Assembly (NCBI GenBank): GCA_947034885.2
Contig: OX344753.2
Coordinates: 16,306,001-16,370,000 of the forward strand
From: Thuidium tamariscinum
Taxonomy: Eukaryota > Streptophyta > Bryopsida > Hypnales > Thuidiaceae
DNA: 64,000 nucleotides
Direction: 5' to 3'
Shown here: positions 36,726 through 49,215 of the stretch, in pieces
Layout of the letters: every line of letters starts with the position of its first letter
Position numbering within the stretch: position 1 is the stretch's first letter
The notes under the pieces: generated by a model
The model's database searches: none
What the model was told of the DNA's origin: nothing
The model's input: only the letters and a program-made list of their open reading frames with translations
Made by a program: the position numbers and the translations under genes

Positions 36726-37529
36726 CCCCTAAATGCCCAAGCCTTTTCAAGTGTGTTTTGACTATGAAAAAAGTGCATGAGCTTGTAGTCATCCCTAATG
36801 AAGCAAATTGATTTTTTTTTCCAAAATTTGACTACATAGATATTTAAAGAACTTGTTTATTAGTAAGTACACAAATTTTGAGTACAAAATTGCATAGGAG
36901 TTGAGAGATTATAACAAAAAAAGAGTACATTTTCTATAATTAGTATATTGCCTTTTTCCACAATGTTTCTCAAATTTGCAAATAAATTTCTTTGGGGATT
37001 GGAGGTGACATAAACAACTATAAAGAGTGTTAGCACACTAAAATAAACTTCTAAAAAACTTAATTTCACATGAAAAGCTATTAAATTCATTTCACAATCT
37101 ACCTTGCAATTGTTGAAATGCAATTATTTTTTATATGTAAAAATTGCAAATAACTCCGAATCAATTGTTGTATATTTGAATTTTCAATGGTGAATATCAT
37201 GAAAACACTTTCCTCTTTCCATTGGAACTATTCTCAAAGCAAATGGATATGTACAATTTCTTAGATCTCAAATCAAGTGAAATTGCATAAAGCTAGGAAA
37301 TGAAGTAAAATTGTCAAGCTTTACACTTCACTTATGGTACATGTATGCCTTTGAAGACCTCACAATAATCAAATATGTTTTTTTTTCAGTGAAAAATGAA
37401 AGTTTTTAATAGTTAACCCTTAAAACTGCCTGAATTTTTAAAAAAACGGTTACAGGAATTTAACTGCCCATTTAGAAATGGGCCTGAAATTTCATATGGA
37501 CCATATATGGTTGATTGGGCAGTTAGGGG
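36726..37529 (-). mobile_element. TTAA MITE, uninterrupted inverted copy of 1,962-3,609
   Basis: The element is flanked by TTAA (36,722-36,725 and 37,530-37,533) and has ends CCCCTAAATGCCC and GGGCAGTTAGGGG. It is 804 bp and matches the + strand element at 1,962-3,609 over its length, lacking only the nested insertion. An open frame of about 87 codons (37,123-36,860, - strand) matches that at 2,378. Confidence 0.8.
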
Positions 37530-37533
37530 TTAA

Positions 37534-39571
37534 ATGATAGTACAACTTGTTTTTGCAATGATCTACCAATGTTCTTTGCAACATCTACAGAAATGTACCT
37601 TTCATGCCATAATTTCAGCCATTCTTTTGACATCTGGATGTTTTGTTGCACATTGTACATTTAAGGTTGGACATCTACAAAAAAACATGTTTTTTTTTTA
37701 TAGTGATTAGATTAGATTCATTACTTGCAACAACAATATTCAATCTTTATTTCAAATAGTTTAGGTAGAAGAGAGTAATATCAAAGAATTAGTCAAAGTT
37801 TAGTTGGAGGATAGAACTTGTAGAATGAAGAATCGTTCATCAAAGAAGAGGTCTGCGGTAGATATAGTGTAGAAGTCTCCACTTTATAGATGTAATGTAG
37901 TGATATTTGTGTACTTGTTGAAAAATATGATAGAAATATCAAACATTTGGTACAAAATATTATCAAATATTGAGAGCATTCAACATTTATTTTATTTTAT
38001 TTTTGCAATGGTTGCTTGGATGTATATTTTATTTCTTAAAATAGCAATAAACTTATTTATAGTAGACTATCCTTTAACCTCTAAAGGCCCAAGGCCTTTT
38101 TGGGTTTAAAAACATCATTGTTGTTGAAGTATTATAGATTTGAATGTCATTAAGGTATGGAAATTTCTACTGTACAATCTTATAGTGTATAAGTTGTAAA
38201 TGACATGAATTAAATTTGGTATCATTTGGCTATATAGAATGCAAGATTATAATGTTTTAGTATTGAAAATGAATATTAAAATGTTCCTATAAAGACATTT
38301 GGAGGTAAAATTTGATTTCTAAGCCTATTCAAATGAACAAGATGTATAGGCCCCAAAGAATCACCTAAAATACAACTCTACATGTTTAAATTACAACGTA
38401 AACATTCTAAATAATACCTTTTGAAAATTAAAAAAAAATTAGAATCTTTACAAGGATTTTTTTATATTATATTATATATTTTTTTCCCTAAGGTTTGGAG
38501 TGAAGTTATCATATCTAATTCAATTGTATCACATTCATTTTTATTTGTAGATTTGTATAGAACATCCATTTAAGAGAATGCTTCAAATTGGGATTCAAAT
38601 GGTTTATATTTTTTTACATCAAACTTCATACAAGATGGAGGTTGTGATTTATATTGCTTGTACAACATTTTTTGGGGTCTATAGATTGGTCAACATAAAT
38701 TTGTGATGTCGTTGTGCAAGTAATCTTGTAAACAAAAATACCTCTAGGTATGCTAGTGATTGTCAATCATATAACATATAATACTTGTGAATATATTCTA
38801 CTCTACAAAATCCCTCTTTGAAATCTAAATATATATGTTCAAATGTGTTTTACTTTCTTAGACTATTTTACATTACTTTGGGCTAGGAGATATATATTAC
38901 ATTAATTTTTACTTTTTTTGCTTTAAAAAAAGATAGGTGACAACATAAGAGATTGAGGATTCAATTATGAGGTGATGACTATTACATTCAATTTACATAA
39001 TGATGACCTAGTGAAATGGAAAAATAAAGAACTCATTGCAAAATAATTCAATATACATTCCATTGCAAATTCCTCCAAGCTAATTAATTAGACATGGATG
39101 AAAAATTGAGAAATGCAGAAAGTAGATGATAGGTTGATTAGAACAAAGAAGGATCTGTTGCCAACAAAACAAAACTAAACCATTCTCTCTCAATGAAAGG
39201 GCAATAGTTTCAAGATTTGAAGAGGGATGGACAACCAATCATACGAAATCCTTTGCTAGCACGCTACATAGGTACATTTTTTTTGAAAACACAAAACAAA
39301 TACAAGCAATTTCACAACCTTTGACCCTCTTTCTCTATGATTTAATGAACGTGTAAAAACAAACTTAAAAAGTGTGCAACATGGATTAAAACCTATCAAC
39401 TTGTCCATTAGATTAAAGACATTCCTAATTTGAGCAAAAGTAAAACATAAACATGTAGAAATTTCATGCCAACTTAAATGAGATTTTCAATAAATGAGAT
39501 TTGGGCCACAAATCAATGTCCTTAGTGACACTAATGGGGTGATTATAGACTATAGTACAAACTTCTACCTT

Positions 39572-39644
<73 letters not shown>

Positions 39645-40282
39645 TTACAAGAAGTTAAGTGACTTTTTTAGGTGTTATCATACTAAAACATATTATGGTT
39701 GCTTTAAGTGACTAAGATGACCATCATGGATACACTTCTTGTTGGTTTTGGAATAGTTTACATACTCTTTTGGACCAGGATGGGCAATACACTTCAAAAT
39801 TTCATAACAAACTCATACTTTGTTGAAAAAATATAATTGCCATTGCTCTGGCAGTTTCTCAAACTTGTCTTTTTGTTAGGATTTATTTGAAGAGATTTTG
39901 GGTTTGGGCTAATTCTGCTCATGATTTCAGACAAGAGGCAAATTTTCAGTCAATGGGAGCTGGCTGGTGACAACAAGATATGATGGACAACCCCCAGTCA
40001 CATAGAGCGCTCTAGGTTTTGATAGGGTTTAGGGTTTATGGATACGTCGTGGTTTGCGTCATTGTCTTGGTTTCTGGACAACCTGATTCATTACTATGTC
40101 GTTTTGATTTCATTTTCATTTTGATTTCTATATCCTGGCGCGTACAATCGGAGATCCTGAAACGAATTGATGCAGAACAGTCTTGGCATTATTAAGTTGA
40201 GGATGGAGATGGATTGGCTTTGTATTATGGAAGAGGAAGGGGATTTTCGGGACTTGTGGATCACCTTGTAGAGTTCACAGAG
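37534..40282. other. AT-rich intergenic DNA with a (TA)n tract
   Basis: No gene is recognised. 39,577-39,641 is an almost pure TA run. The composition becomes more balanced after 39,950, approaching the gene remnant at 40.3 kb. Confidence 0.5.
39577..39641. repeat. (TA)n microsatellite
   Basis: A run of about 32 TA dinucleotides. Confidence 0.95.
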
Positions 40283-41547
40283 ATGGAGCCGTGGCCAGGC
40301 GGAGGACGAGTGCCTTGGTGTATTGGCTCCGTGTTTCCGGCTCCGCAGCTTCTCACTGGTGCCGCTGCAATTCCATGTGAGCAAACCGCATTTTGGTTAA
40401 ATTTTGATCATTGTGGCTTTGCAATCATGGAGAGTTGTTTTTTGAGCATCTTGACCTCTTCAATGTGCTGCAGTGGGACCGCTGATGTTCGATGGAAATG
40501 AAATGCCGGAGCGCCTTCTCTCTACGAGTAGCCCTCTTCTTCTGTTTGAAAGCTTCATGCCAAGCGTTTCTAAGGTGAATTGGATGCCGCGTTTTGGAAG
40601 CAAACTCTTTGAACTCAATGCGATGATGATTTTTTATTCAATAGTACGATTTCAACTAGAAGCGGCCTTCTTTAATGCTCAGCTAGTGTTTCAAATAAGT
40701 GTTGAATTCAATTCACAAAGAAACTCTTTGCAGCATCAAATAGGTTAGGTTCTGTCTCTCTTAGGAGGTGCTTATGTTCTTGTAGATTTGTAAGAAGAGC
40801 GCCTGCAAGAGGACACTGTATTAATTTAGAGGCTACATATTCTGATGCTTAGCTAGTGCTTGAAATTATGCTCTCCTCTGTTGGAATTCAGTTCAAAACG
40901 TGATTGATTGCAACAAAAAGAAGGGTGTCTGTCATTTTCAGGGGATGCGTACGTTCTTGAAGACTTGTTGGAAGAGCACCTTCAAGAGGACACTGCATTA
41001 AGGAAGGCTGTCATCATTCCCTACAGAGCACTTCTATTCCTCTGCGGCAAACTATATCTCAGGTATTCATGCTTGTCGCCACACATACACGTTACAAGCA
41101 ATAGATGTCAAGATGCTAACGGGCAGTATCTAGGTGGTTGTATATGTTGGTAAGATTGTGGCTACTGTCACACACCTGGGGTTCCTTGGCCGTATATGTT
41201 CCTTGAATCATGAAATACTCTGCAGGAAGCATGCACAATAGTCCGTTAATACAGAATTGAGGCATGCTTAATAGGGAAGTTATTCGCACAAGACCGCTCT
41301 CTATAGCAAGTAGATAGCTGACTCAATTCTGACTATCTGGATCTTTCCTACTCTTGAATTTTGAGGTGGTGTTATTATATAGCTTCTCTTGACAGCCATT
41401 CAAACTTATGGAGTACTTATATTTGCAGCTCTCATCAGTGAGAAAAGATTCGTGGGATTCTGATGGTGGTTTTCTGGTAGCGGCGCGCTCATGTTACAAG
41501 GTGCAATTTCTTCAAGCAAATCAAGAGGTACTCTTAGTGAAATCCCT
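40283..41547 (+). pseudogene. Remnant of a multi-exon gene, family unknown
   Basis: Four exon-like blocks with good splice sites are visible: 40,283-40,376 (ATG, ending before GTGAGC), 40,474-40,574 (GTGCTGCAG to GTGAAT), 40,942-41,062 (TTTTCAG to GTATTC) and about 41,430-41,527 (TTTGCAG to GTACTC). Coding-like products include FDGNEMPERLLSTSSPLLLF, YVLEDLLEEHLQEDTALRK and SVRKDSWDSDGGFLVAARS. Blocks 1 and 2 join in phase, but 2-3 and 3-4 do not keep the frame, so the gene is probably broken or an exon is missing. I do not recognise the protein. No continuation was found before the hAT element. Confidence 0.45.
40668..40850 (+). repeat. Decayed duplicate of the third exon block
   Basis: The sequence GGAGGTGCTTATGTTCTTG and AGAGGACACTGTATTAA parallels GGGGATGCGTACGTTCTTG and AGAGGACACTGCATTAA about 165 bp downstream. 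The upstream flank (GCTCAGCTAGTGTTT and GCTTAGCTAGTGCTT) is also duplicated. The upstream copy has stops (TAG and TAA) in the coding frame. Confidence 0.65.
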
Positions 41548-41662
41548 TGGTTATTCTAATGACTAATCTAAGCTTAAGTGTTGTATGAAGGATTTTATCA
41601 ACCAATTCCAGATCTATGAAACCCTGATTTATCGTCCAAACCTTGAAGTTCAAAATCATTAA

Positions 41663-42031
41663 GCAAACTCTGTTATTTACGAACAAATAACCACACTTGA
41701 CGCGGATGTTGACGCACTAAACTCGATTAGAACAACCTCTAATTGTACTCCAGGAGCAACATGTCCAAACCCTCGAAAAAAATCGCAGGAAATTGAGAAA
41801 TCGGAGGGGATTGCAGACCTCGTCGGCGATGACGCCGACGAGGTGAAGGTGTGTGAAGTAGCTTGCGCTCCAACTCCTGCGATTGCGATAACCGTGAAAG
41901 TGCGCTGCAAAAATAAGAGTCTGAAAATTGTTGCAAAACACAAAATGTTCCGTGTTCCGCAAATCCGTCCTCGAGGGAGCGCTCTTGCTTGCTCGCGGAG
42001 GTCCTGGCGAGAGATTCGTATCCTTGGATGA
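41663..42031 (+). other. Open frame of ~122 codons, possible exon
   Basis: A frame open from 41,663 to a TGA at 42,029-42,031 has no early ATG, so it could only be an internal or last exon. Its middle is acidic, followed by ITVKVRCKNKSLKIVAKH, which has the alternating pattern of a first ubiquitin-fold hairpin. That resemblance is weak. The stretch GTCGGCGATGACGCCGACGA is a local palindrome. Overlapping open frames on the other strand are equally long, so coding is unproven. Confidence 0.25.
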
Positions 42032-42917
42032 ACGTTGAATGAATGATGTTTCTTGAAGTCTCCGTCCGTCCGTCAAGATTTATTCCCTTTTTTCAGTCAG
42101 GTTTGGAACCACGTTCTCCAGTTCGTTCCCCAGAGTCCCCGCGTGCGAACTGCGAAGTTCTCCCTCAGGGCAGCGTTTGGGTCCCCTGAAGGGGCCCGCA
42201 AAAAAACCCTTTAAACTATGAAGTAATTCAAGCATACAAACATTGGTGAAATTAAATATTATTCAACCAACTCATTGTGTTTGCAAAATGGCTTCAAAAT
42301 ATCAAGAACTAGCAAGAAAAGTTGCAAAAAACACATCTAAGGGTCATTAGATTTGAACATTGGATACAAAAGTTATAGCACTTTGAATTGGACTTGAAAC
42401 TATTTGAGGACATTTTTGATCCCCTATGGCATTTAGGGGTTAATGTATAGTATACTGGTCTTGTATTTAAGGTACACAAGTGTGTTTGTTTGAAATAGCA
42501 TGCAAATGAAATTGGATTTTGGAATGTTTTTAGTGGTTTTCTACAAGAGAATACATGATTAATTGTCCTAAATTCGCTATTTTGACCCCAAATAGCAAAT
42601 ATTCTGTTCAAAAAGCTCTTAGCTCTGGCGTTTGGCACTCCGTATTATGTATAGAATGCACAGTGTGTATAGAATGTATACATAGATTGGATGTCTACAG
42701 CTATGCCTTGACGTTGGAGACCTGGTGTTGAATCTTTTGCGTTGGTATGTGATTGTATGTCTCCTTTGTAACAGTGTATATTTTAAGTTTTTCCCTCGGT
42801 AGTGCAATTGGCACCCTAGGATATAGCCAAGTAAGGAAAAAATGGATAGAATCATCCAAGTCAATTTTTTCATCCAAAATTTATCTATTATAAGGTACTT
42901 TCATCCAAAAATTGGCG
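42032..42917. other. Intergenic DNA left of hAT copy 2
   Basis: No gene is recognised. GGCATTTAGGGGTTAATG near 42,430 looks like one end of a TTAA-type element whose other end I could not place. Confidence 0.4.
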
Positions 42918-42925
42918 ACCACTAG
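42918..42925. repeat. 8-bp target site duplication, left (ACCACTAG)
   Basis: ACCACTAG stands directly before CAGCGATCCC and is repeated exactly at 48,288-48,295. Confidence 0.95.
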
Positions 42926-45900
42926 CAGCGATCCCTAAACTGGCTAAATTGTGCTATTTTTCTACCAAATCCGGACATGTGCTAAATGTACAAAGGAAAA
43001 ATGTCCTTGAGATTCAGATTTTGAGCCAAATGTTTGAGCTGTGCTGTAGCATGTCGCAAATCTGACTCGTCATCCACCTGACGAATAGCGAGGCCAGGCG
43101 AACAACTTTTCATCCAGTAGCGTGGATTCACCAACGCCGTTGATCTAGGAGTAGGTCGGCTCATCGACCGGTGCGTATTTAGCACGCTAGGGTTTAGGTG
43201 GGGGTTGCCAGAACCTGTGGCAGGTAGCCAGGATTCCTCACTTGCAATGTCGGAGGTTAGCATTAATGCTCCTCCTGATTCTCCTCGTTAGCCTTAATGG
43301 CGCTTGTTGATCCCTACCGTTCCTTCGTCCTTCGCTCTCGAGATCAGTGCCTCGACCTTCATGAAGACATGATGAGTTTTCAAACTCCTTTCCCTCTTTG
43401 GAGGCGTTTTGAATGCGGTGCGCCACATTGCGCCAATTCCGTGTTGCTGGAATCCTGTAACAATGCAGTCAGGACTCTGGGGGGTCAGACTCTAATCTTG
43501 CAGTCCCTGCAATTTGGAAGTGCAGGCGGATTGTGGTGAATTGGTGATCGGCTGATCAGTTGATCGGTGAACGTTGGTTCACAACTTTGCAAACTCCAGG
43601 CCTCCAGGGCGTTCAAGCCTCCATATAATGAGTGCGGGTTTCACAACCTACACCTTTGCATTGAGATGCTCATGAATTTTTTGTTTTCTGTGAAGTTCGT
43701 ACTTGTTGCTAAGTTCAATAGCTTGCGCCTTGCGGTGATCGATTGGCGGGGGCGTCTTGGAAGACTGAGGCTGCAGTGCCGCAACCTTGCATCGACGTCT
43801 TCTCTTGGTGATATTTGTTGTCAATTTGTTGGCTTTGGTGTTGAATTGCTGATTCCCACCCCCGCATTGCTTGTGTGCATGTTTTGCATTTCAGTAGTCT
43901 TGGTTTTCACTTGGGGAGTTTGGTTGGGGTATTCAGGTGCAGCTTCTGGATTTCGGTTGGGTTGTTTTGTTGCAGTGTTCTATCGGTCCTGCTGAGGTGC
44001 GATCGGTGCTGCGGTGGTGCGATCCGGGGCTGCGGTGGTGCGATCCGGACAATGGCCCCACGATTGAAATTGCTTGACAATTTCAGGGTCCAGACCTTCG
44101 GCTCCAGCCGCAATACCAGTGGCGTTGGCAAATACTTGATGCCGACTCCAGTGGACCTCGATTCACTGCCGATGCCGCCTCTCCAAAATCCTCCGTCAGA
44201 AGCACCAGTCTTGTCGACCCCGACCATCTGTGAGGATCCTACATCGGCAAAGAGAAGCAAATCAGTGCTAGCGATAGGGAGGAAGAAGAACAAAATTGCT
44301 CCAAGCACAATCACACGGCGTTGGCAACAGGTATGGGCTTGCAAGTTTGCATGGGCTGAGGGTGAATTCAATTCTGATGGCGATGTGGTTGGGGTCGTTT
44401 GTCGGAGCTGCACAAGCGTGACAGGGAGGCGTAAAGTCATGGTACCCAAGTTAGACAACTTGGAGAAACATGAAGGAAAACGAAGTTGCCTGGAGGATGG
44501 TGTTCCCGAACCACACCTGAAGAAGGGCGATGTCTACATCAAACGTGACTGTCATCACTTGAAATTGTGTAAGCTTTGGATTGGGCAGAAGAATGCGGGA
44601 TCTGTGGCCGATCAGTTGCTTGGCAGCTTGGAGGGTGACTTAAAAAAAAAAGCGGTTCAATTCTCAACCCTCTTGCATATTCTTTCTCATGGACGTCCAA
44701 TGTGTGATTATGAGCGCCAACAGCAGCTGCTAAGGCAGCTGAAGGTAAAAAATCTTCCCAGAAAGCATTGGTCTGAAACCACAGGTTGGGAAATCAGTGA
44801 ACACTTGCATGCCTCTGTTCTTGCTGCTTTGAAAGGTGTTGTGCAAGCTGCCAGTATAATTTCTATAAGTGCTGATGAAGTCACAACTGTAGACAACACA
44901 TGTTGGGTAGGTGTGCACGTTTATGCCATGCAGAATTGGGAGAGGGTACCTCATCTTTTACACCTCTCATGTGTTTCTGAAAATGGTAGTGCTAATCATC
45001 TTACTGATGTTATCATGCATGCTTTGTTGGGTGAGGGAGGCTTAACTCGTGAACAAATTGCTTCTAAATTGGTTTGCTTTGGTGCTGATGGAGTCAGCAC
45101 ATTCCAAGGCTCAAAAACGGGTGTAACAACCCAAATTCGTGAGAAATGGGTACCATTTCTGATTGGTGCAAGCTGTGTAAGTCATCGTTTGAACCTTGTT
45201 GTTGAGACTTTGTCCAAGTTTCCAATGATTGCTTGCCTTGAGACTCTGTTTCAGTCTGTATATGCATACTTCTGCCGCAGCAACCGCCATCACGTTGAAC
45301 TACAGAGACTCGTTGATCTCATGGAAACTAAAGGTAACAAGATGGTAAGAAATGTTGAAACCAGATGGATATCTATGAAGAGCCCAGCTACTCGAATCAT
45401 GTCGGAGTACCGCACGTTGATAATCAAAATAGGGATTGACATGACTTCCCAGCCTGGTCACAAGCCGGTAGTTGGAGCTGCCGAGAATTTCGATTTGTTG
45501 GCCAATGTTGAATTGTTCCTCTCTCTGGCCTGCTTCATTCCCTTGGTAAATGTTGTGCACAGCTTGATGAAGCTGTCACAATCACGTGATATATTCATTT
45601 GCGATTTCCTTGAGGCTGTGAAGCTATGTCAGGGTGAGTTAGCTCGTATGTTCCTGGACTACTCGACAGCTTACTCGAGAGCTGACTTTGAACGATATGA
45701 CGACCTTATCTCTCTGTCTTGCTTTGATATTCCTTTGGCTTGGCGGAAGCTGAATGGAGAGTCAGGTATCTGTCATTTGCTATTCAACTTTGATAAATCC
45801 CAGGTCTATGGCCGCTGCCATAACAAGCAGACTGGGAATCATATTTTTGTTTCCCAGGAAGAATTCAACAGAATTCAAGACAATGTTCAACGCCAGTTTT

Positions 45901-48287
45901 CAGGTATGGTCTTTCTTTCATTTCAGTTTCGGTTTTGTATTGTTTGCTTATGTTTCATGGATGCCTTGGAATTTTGGTTTGCTTTTTTGCTTTGTTTTTC
46001 TGTGAATTGCTTGCGTGAAGCTTTTTGTGGAGCTGGCAGTTACGTGTCAAGCTCCCTGCCGGGCTTTGGTGTTGCGGCAGTAGGTCTGCTTTAGTTTTGT
46101 TTCACAGTTTTGCTTCAGTTAGGTTTGGGTTAGAATTAGAGTCAATTTGGATTCACTGTTTACTTACAGTTTTGTTTTTGCCATCGGATTGTTTGTGCGC
46201 CATGATCAGGATCGGCGGAAATAGAAGTAACAGCTAGTCAGGTGTAATCTTCCGATTTCTTTACTTGGGTTTTTCAAATCGTTAGTTATTATGAGTTAAT
46301 TTCTTGGTTCCATTTTTTTTTGTTGATTATGAGTTCATGTTTGGAAGTCCTCAGAACAGACCGTGGAGTTAAGTTTCCCGATTTTTTTTCTTCGCGTCTT
46401 CAGTCGGTTAGCACTTAGCAGCGGTGTTCATTTCTGTCTCCCAATTTTTTTTGTCGGTCATGATCAATCAGCGCTGCAGCAAGAAGGAAGCGGAGGTCTA
46501 ATTTAATCTCCCCATTTTTTTTGTTGGCTGTGGGTTCTAATCTTTGCGGTAGAGTTGAAGGAACTCATTTTAGGTTGTTTAGCTTCACTAAGTATGTAGA
46601 TTTTTGTTGTATTATAAGTGTAATAAGGATTTAAATTAACGAATCCACAATGTCTTGGGGCTCTTAGATTTGCCTATCTTTTCTTTCTTGGTCGCTGTTC
46701 TTTCTTGGTCGCTGTTCAGTATCCCACTACAGGATCCACGGAGGTAAGGTCGAATTCCAATTTCTAGGCTTTAGGCTACCATTGTGGGTTGCTTTTCAGT
46801 TTGTTCATTGCTAATGGTTTGTTGCTGAAATTTGCAGAGATTGCAAAATGCATTTGTGACGAGCTCGATCGGAGGTTCCCTCAACAGGACTTGCTGGATG
46901 CATTCGGGATAATTTATCCCTAGTACTGGTGCCTGGAAGGTGCGGACGAAAGTTTTCCTCACCATTTGGCGGTGCTCAAAAAGTTCTACGCTTCTACTAG
47001 AGTCCTTCAGGAAGTGCATTCGGTGGTTAGAGGGAGCCCTTTCACTGTGCCCGAATTACTGTCAGCGTCGAACCTGGATAATCAAGCTAGCTTATTTAAG
47101 GTAACGATGAAAGCCCATGCTGAGGCGGCTTGTGGACCCCCCTTTCAGGTGAACCCTGTCATCAAGTTGTGGCGTAAATTGCACCTATCCTTGCATTTAC
47201 AGAAACTGATTTCAGAGTACTTCAAAGTTGCTGAAATTGGATGCTGTTTGGTTCTAGGGTCGGTTGAGGATGAGTGATGTTTCTCAACTCTGAAATTCCT
47301 CAAATCTTGTCATAGAAATAGACTAGGGAAGCATTTGCCCCTTGTTGTGCGCATGTTTGGCCAGCAGTATTTTTCTCTCGCCAATTTCCCTTACCAGGAG
47401 GCAATTCAGTCATGGAAAAATGCCGTTAAGGTTGGCCGGCAAGGGGACGCTTAAACTAGGAGGAGCAGCGCTGGGAGTAGTATCCTTCATTTTTATCAAT
47501 GATTCTTGGATGCTTTAGTTTTCATGGGATCAGTTAGTCTTGGAGCTCAAATTACTTCGATAGTACTTTAGTTGCCCTTCACTAGAATTAAGGCTGAAGA
47601 CTGCCACAACTTGGCCAAGCTTTGGAGGGAGTGCGCCAGAACATGGACCTGTGGTGGAGCTGCGGTGGGCCATCATCATCGACTTGGGCCACCATCATCG
47701 ACTTCTCCTTTTATACTAATCTGTCTAATGTGATTTATGTTTTGTTTTGTTTGTGTGTTTTGTTTTGTGCAGGGCATTGATACTGCAAACTGGGCAGTCA
47801 AAGAGGGTTCAATTCCCTTGTCAATGACTTAGTTAGGTTTCATATTGAATGACTTAGGTTAGATACTTGGTTACTTAGGTTTCATAGTCTTGTAGTTTAC
47901 AGTCTTGTAGTTTAGATGATCATTCCACAATTCTCACAAGAGATGTAAATGTTTACAATATACATAAATATATTTCCCTTTGCAGACTCTGTTTCAGTTT
48001 CATGGCCTTGCACAACTCTTTTGCTTGTTTGCCAAATTTTTTTGGAAAAGAGAGCAGTTCCAACTATAAATGCAAGAAAGTATAGCTTTTTATGTCATAC
48101 AAAATTTTGGGACATGTCGCAACTTCTTGTTTACAATCAAAAATAAATTTATACAGAATACTCCATTTCAAAATGCATTTTATATCACGTCCTCTACGTA
48201 TAAAAATACAGGTCGAAATAAAGACTATAAAATACGATCCAGTAGAGCCTTCTGGCGAAATACGCCTTTTCTGTTCTGGGATCACTG
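42926..48287 (+). mobile_element. hAT-type DNA transposon, copy 2, complete ends
   Basis: The 5,362-bp element has left end CAGCGATCCC and right end GGGATCACTG (reverse CAGTGATCCC), a 10-bp terminal repeat with one mismatch, and a perfect 8-bp target duplication. It has the same organisation as copy 1: leader, two-exon transposase gene (44,052-47,454), intron with CCATTTTTTTTGT repeats, and 3' exon after TTTTGTGCAG near 47,772. Its right end lies 189 bp before the leader shared by the protease and gasdermin-like genes. The transposase is broken by two stops, so it would depend on another copy to move. Confidence 0.92.
44052..47454 (+). pseudogene. hAT transposase, two nonsense mutations in exon 2
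   Basis: Exons 44,052-45,903 and 46,838-47,454 are colinear with copy 1 and keep phase 1 at the junction. Exon 1 is fully open with all motifs (SADEVT, CFGADGVSTFQG, ETRWISM). In exon 2 a TAG at 46,921-46,923 replaces the CAG (Gln) of copy 1, and a TGA at 47,275-47,277 replaces the AGA (Arg) in the SVEDERCFSTL dimerisation motif. The rest of the frame, to TAA at 47,452-47,454, is undamaged, with no indels, so inactivation looks recent. CAG to TAG, and CGA to TGA, would fit cytosine deamination. A protein truncated after exon 1 could still be made and might bind element ends. Confidence 0.85.
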
Positions 48288-48295
48288 ACCACTAG
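48288..48295. repeat. 8-bp target site duplication, right (ACCACTAG)
   Basis: Exact repeat of 42,918-42,925 immediately after GGGATCACTG. Confidence 0.95.
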
Positions 48296-48476
48296 TATTT
48301 TGTTAAGAGAAGTTTGGCGATTTCATCCACATTTTTGCCCATTTTTTATAATGTAAGAGTAGCCAACCCCCAAAATCAGGTAGTTTTTGGCGACAATTCG
48401 CCACTAATAAATTCACTGCTTTGCAATGAACGCGGATTCTCTATGGACTATTCTCGAAAACATAGGATTCTCTATT

Positions 48477-48736
48477 GACTTTTCCGTCTACACTGGGATT
48501 TCTGCGTTTACTTAGTGCTGTGAGACGTCTTCGTCTCCCTGGATCGATGCGTGTCTTTGCGCCTCGCTGGTGGTGCGATTACGTTCACGAATGGATCCGG
48601 TCGGCCGCAGTCAGTTGGGTTCTCCTCTTCTTCTGGAGTTTGGTGGTGTAAGTGGAGGGGGCCGAGTGAGTCGCGGATCCCATGTGTTTTCTGTGACCCG
48701 TTTACCCAACTCTGGCGAAATCCAAGGCGGGGATCG
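48477..48736 (+). promoter_or_regulatory. Leader block shared with the gasdermin-like gene
   Basis: This block upstream of the protease gene is homologous, in inverted orientation, to 62,229-62,023 upstream of the gasdermin-like gene. Matching parts in order are GACTTTTCCGTCTACACTGG with ATTTCTGCGTT; then GCTGTGAGACGTCTTCGTCT; then, most strongly, GTGGAGGGGGCCGAGTGAGT through CATGTGTTTTCTGTGAC; then GCGAAATCC to GGGGATCG. This copy has about 45 extra bases in the middle. It ends about 480 bp before the ATG, so it should be promoter or first (non-coding) exon. A GTGAGT donor at 48,798 could begin a 5' UTR intron. Confidence 0.8.
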
Positions 48737-49215
48737 GAGCTTCACCGAAGCCTGCTCGAGTGCGTTGCCGACAAGCTGACGCCGTGACTGTGTTGTGGGT
48801 GAGTTCATCCAGTGCTTCACATTTTCAGGATCGCACTCTTGATTACCTCACGCTGTATTCACATAATCTCGTAGAGCTACAAGTGGCACCTGGGCGAATA
48901 CTCAGCACTAGTACCGCTTTCAAGTAATCGCGTCTTAAATGACGTTGTGGAGTATTTTTGCACTGTCACTTAACTGAATTGCTACATCCTGAAAACTTTG
49001 TCATGTCGTGTACTAACTTAGTTATTCACTTACTCTACAGGTTTAACATCGCCAGGAAGGTGCAGAGTATGTGGCAATTATGTGCCTCGGGTTTCTGCTC
49101 GTTGATTATCGGATGCACTTAAGGGCAATTTCATTTATTGAGGACCGAATCTCTCGATCACTTGCCTAGGCCAACATATGCCGTTGTTCTGCTGGTGGGC
49201 TCGTAGGTACAAGCC

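Noticed and set aside
48655..48705. The shared leader encodes the same peptide (WRGPSESRIPCVFCD) before both genes, with both core differences silent, suggesting a conserved upstream ORF.
   Set aside because: Neither frame has an ATG before the peptide, and two silent differences are too few to prove coding constraint. Shared nucleotide ancestry explains it.
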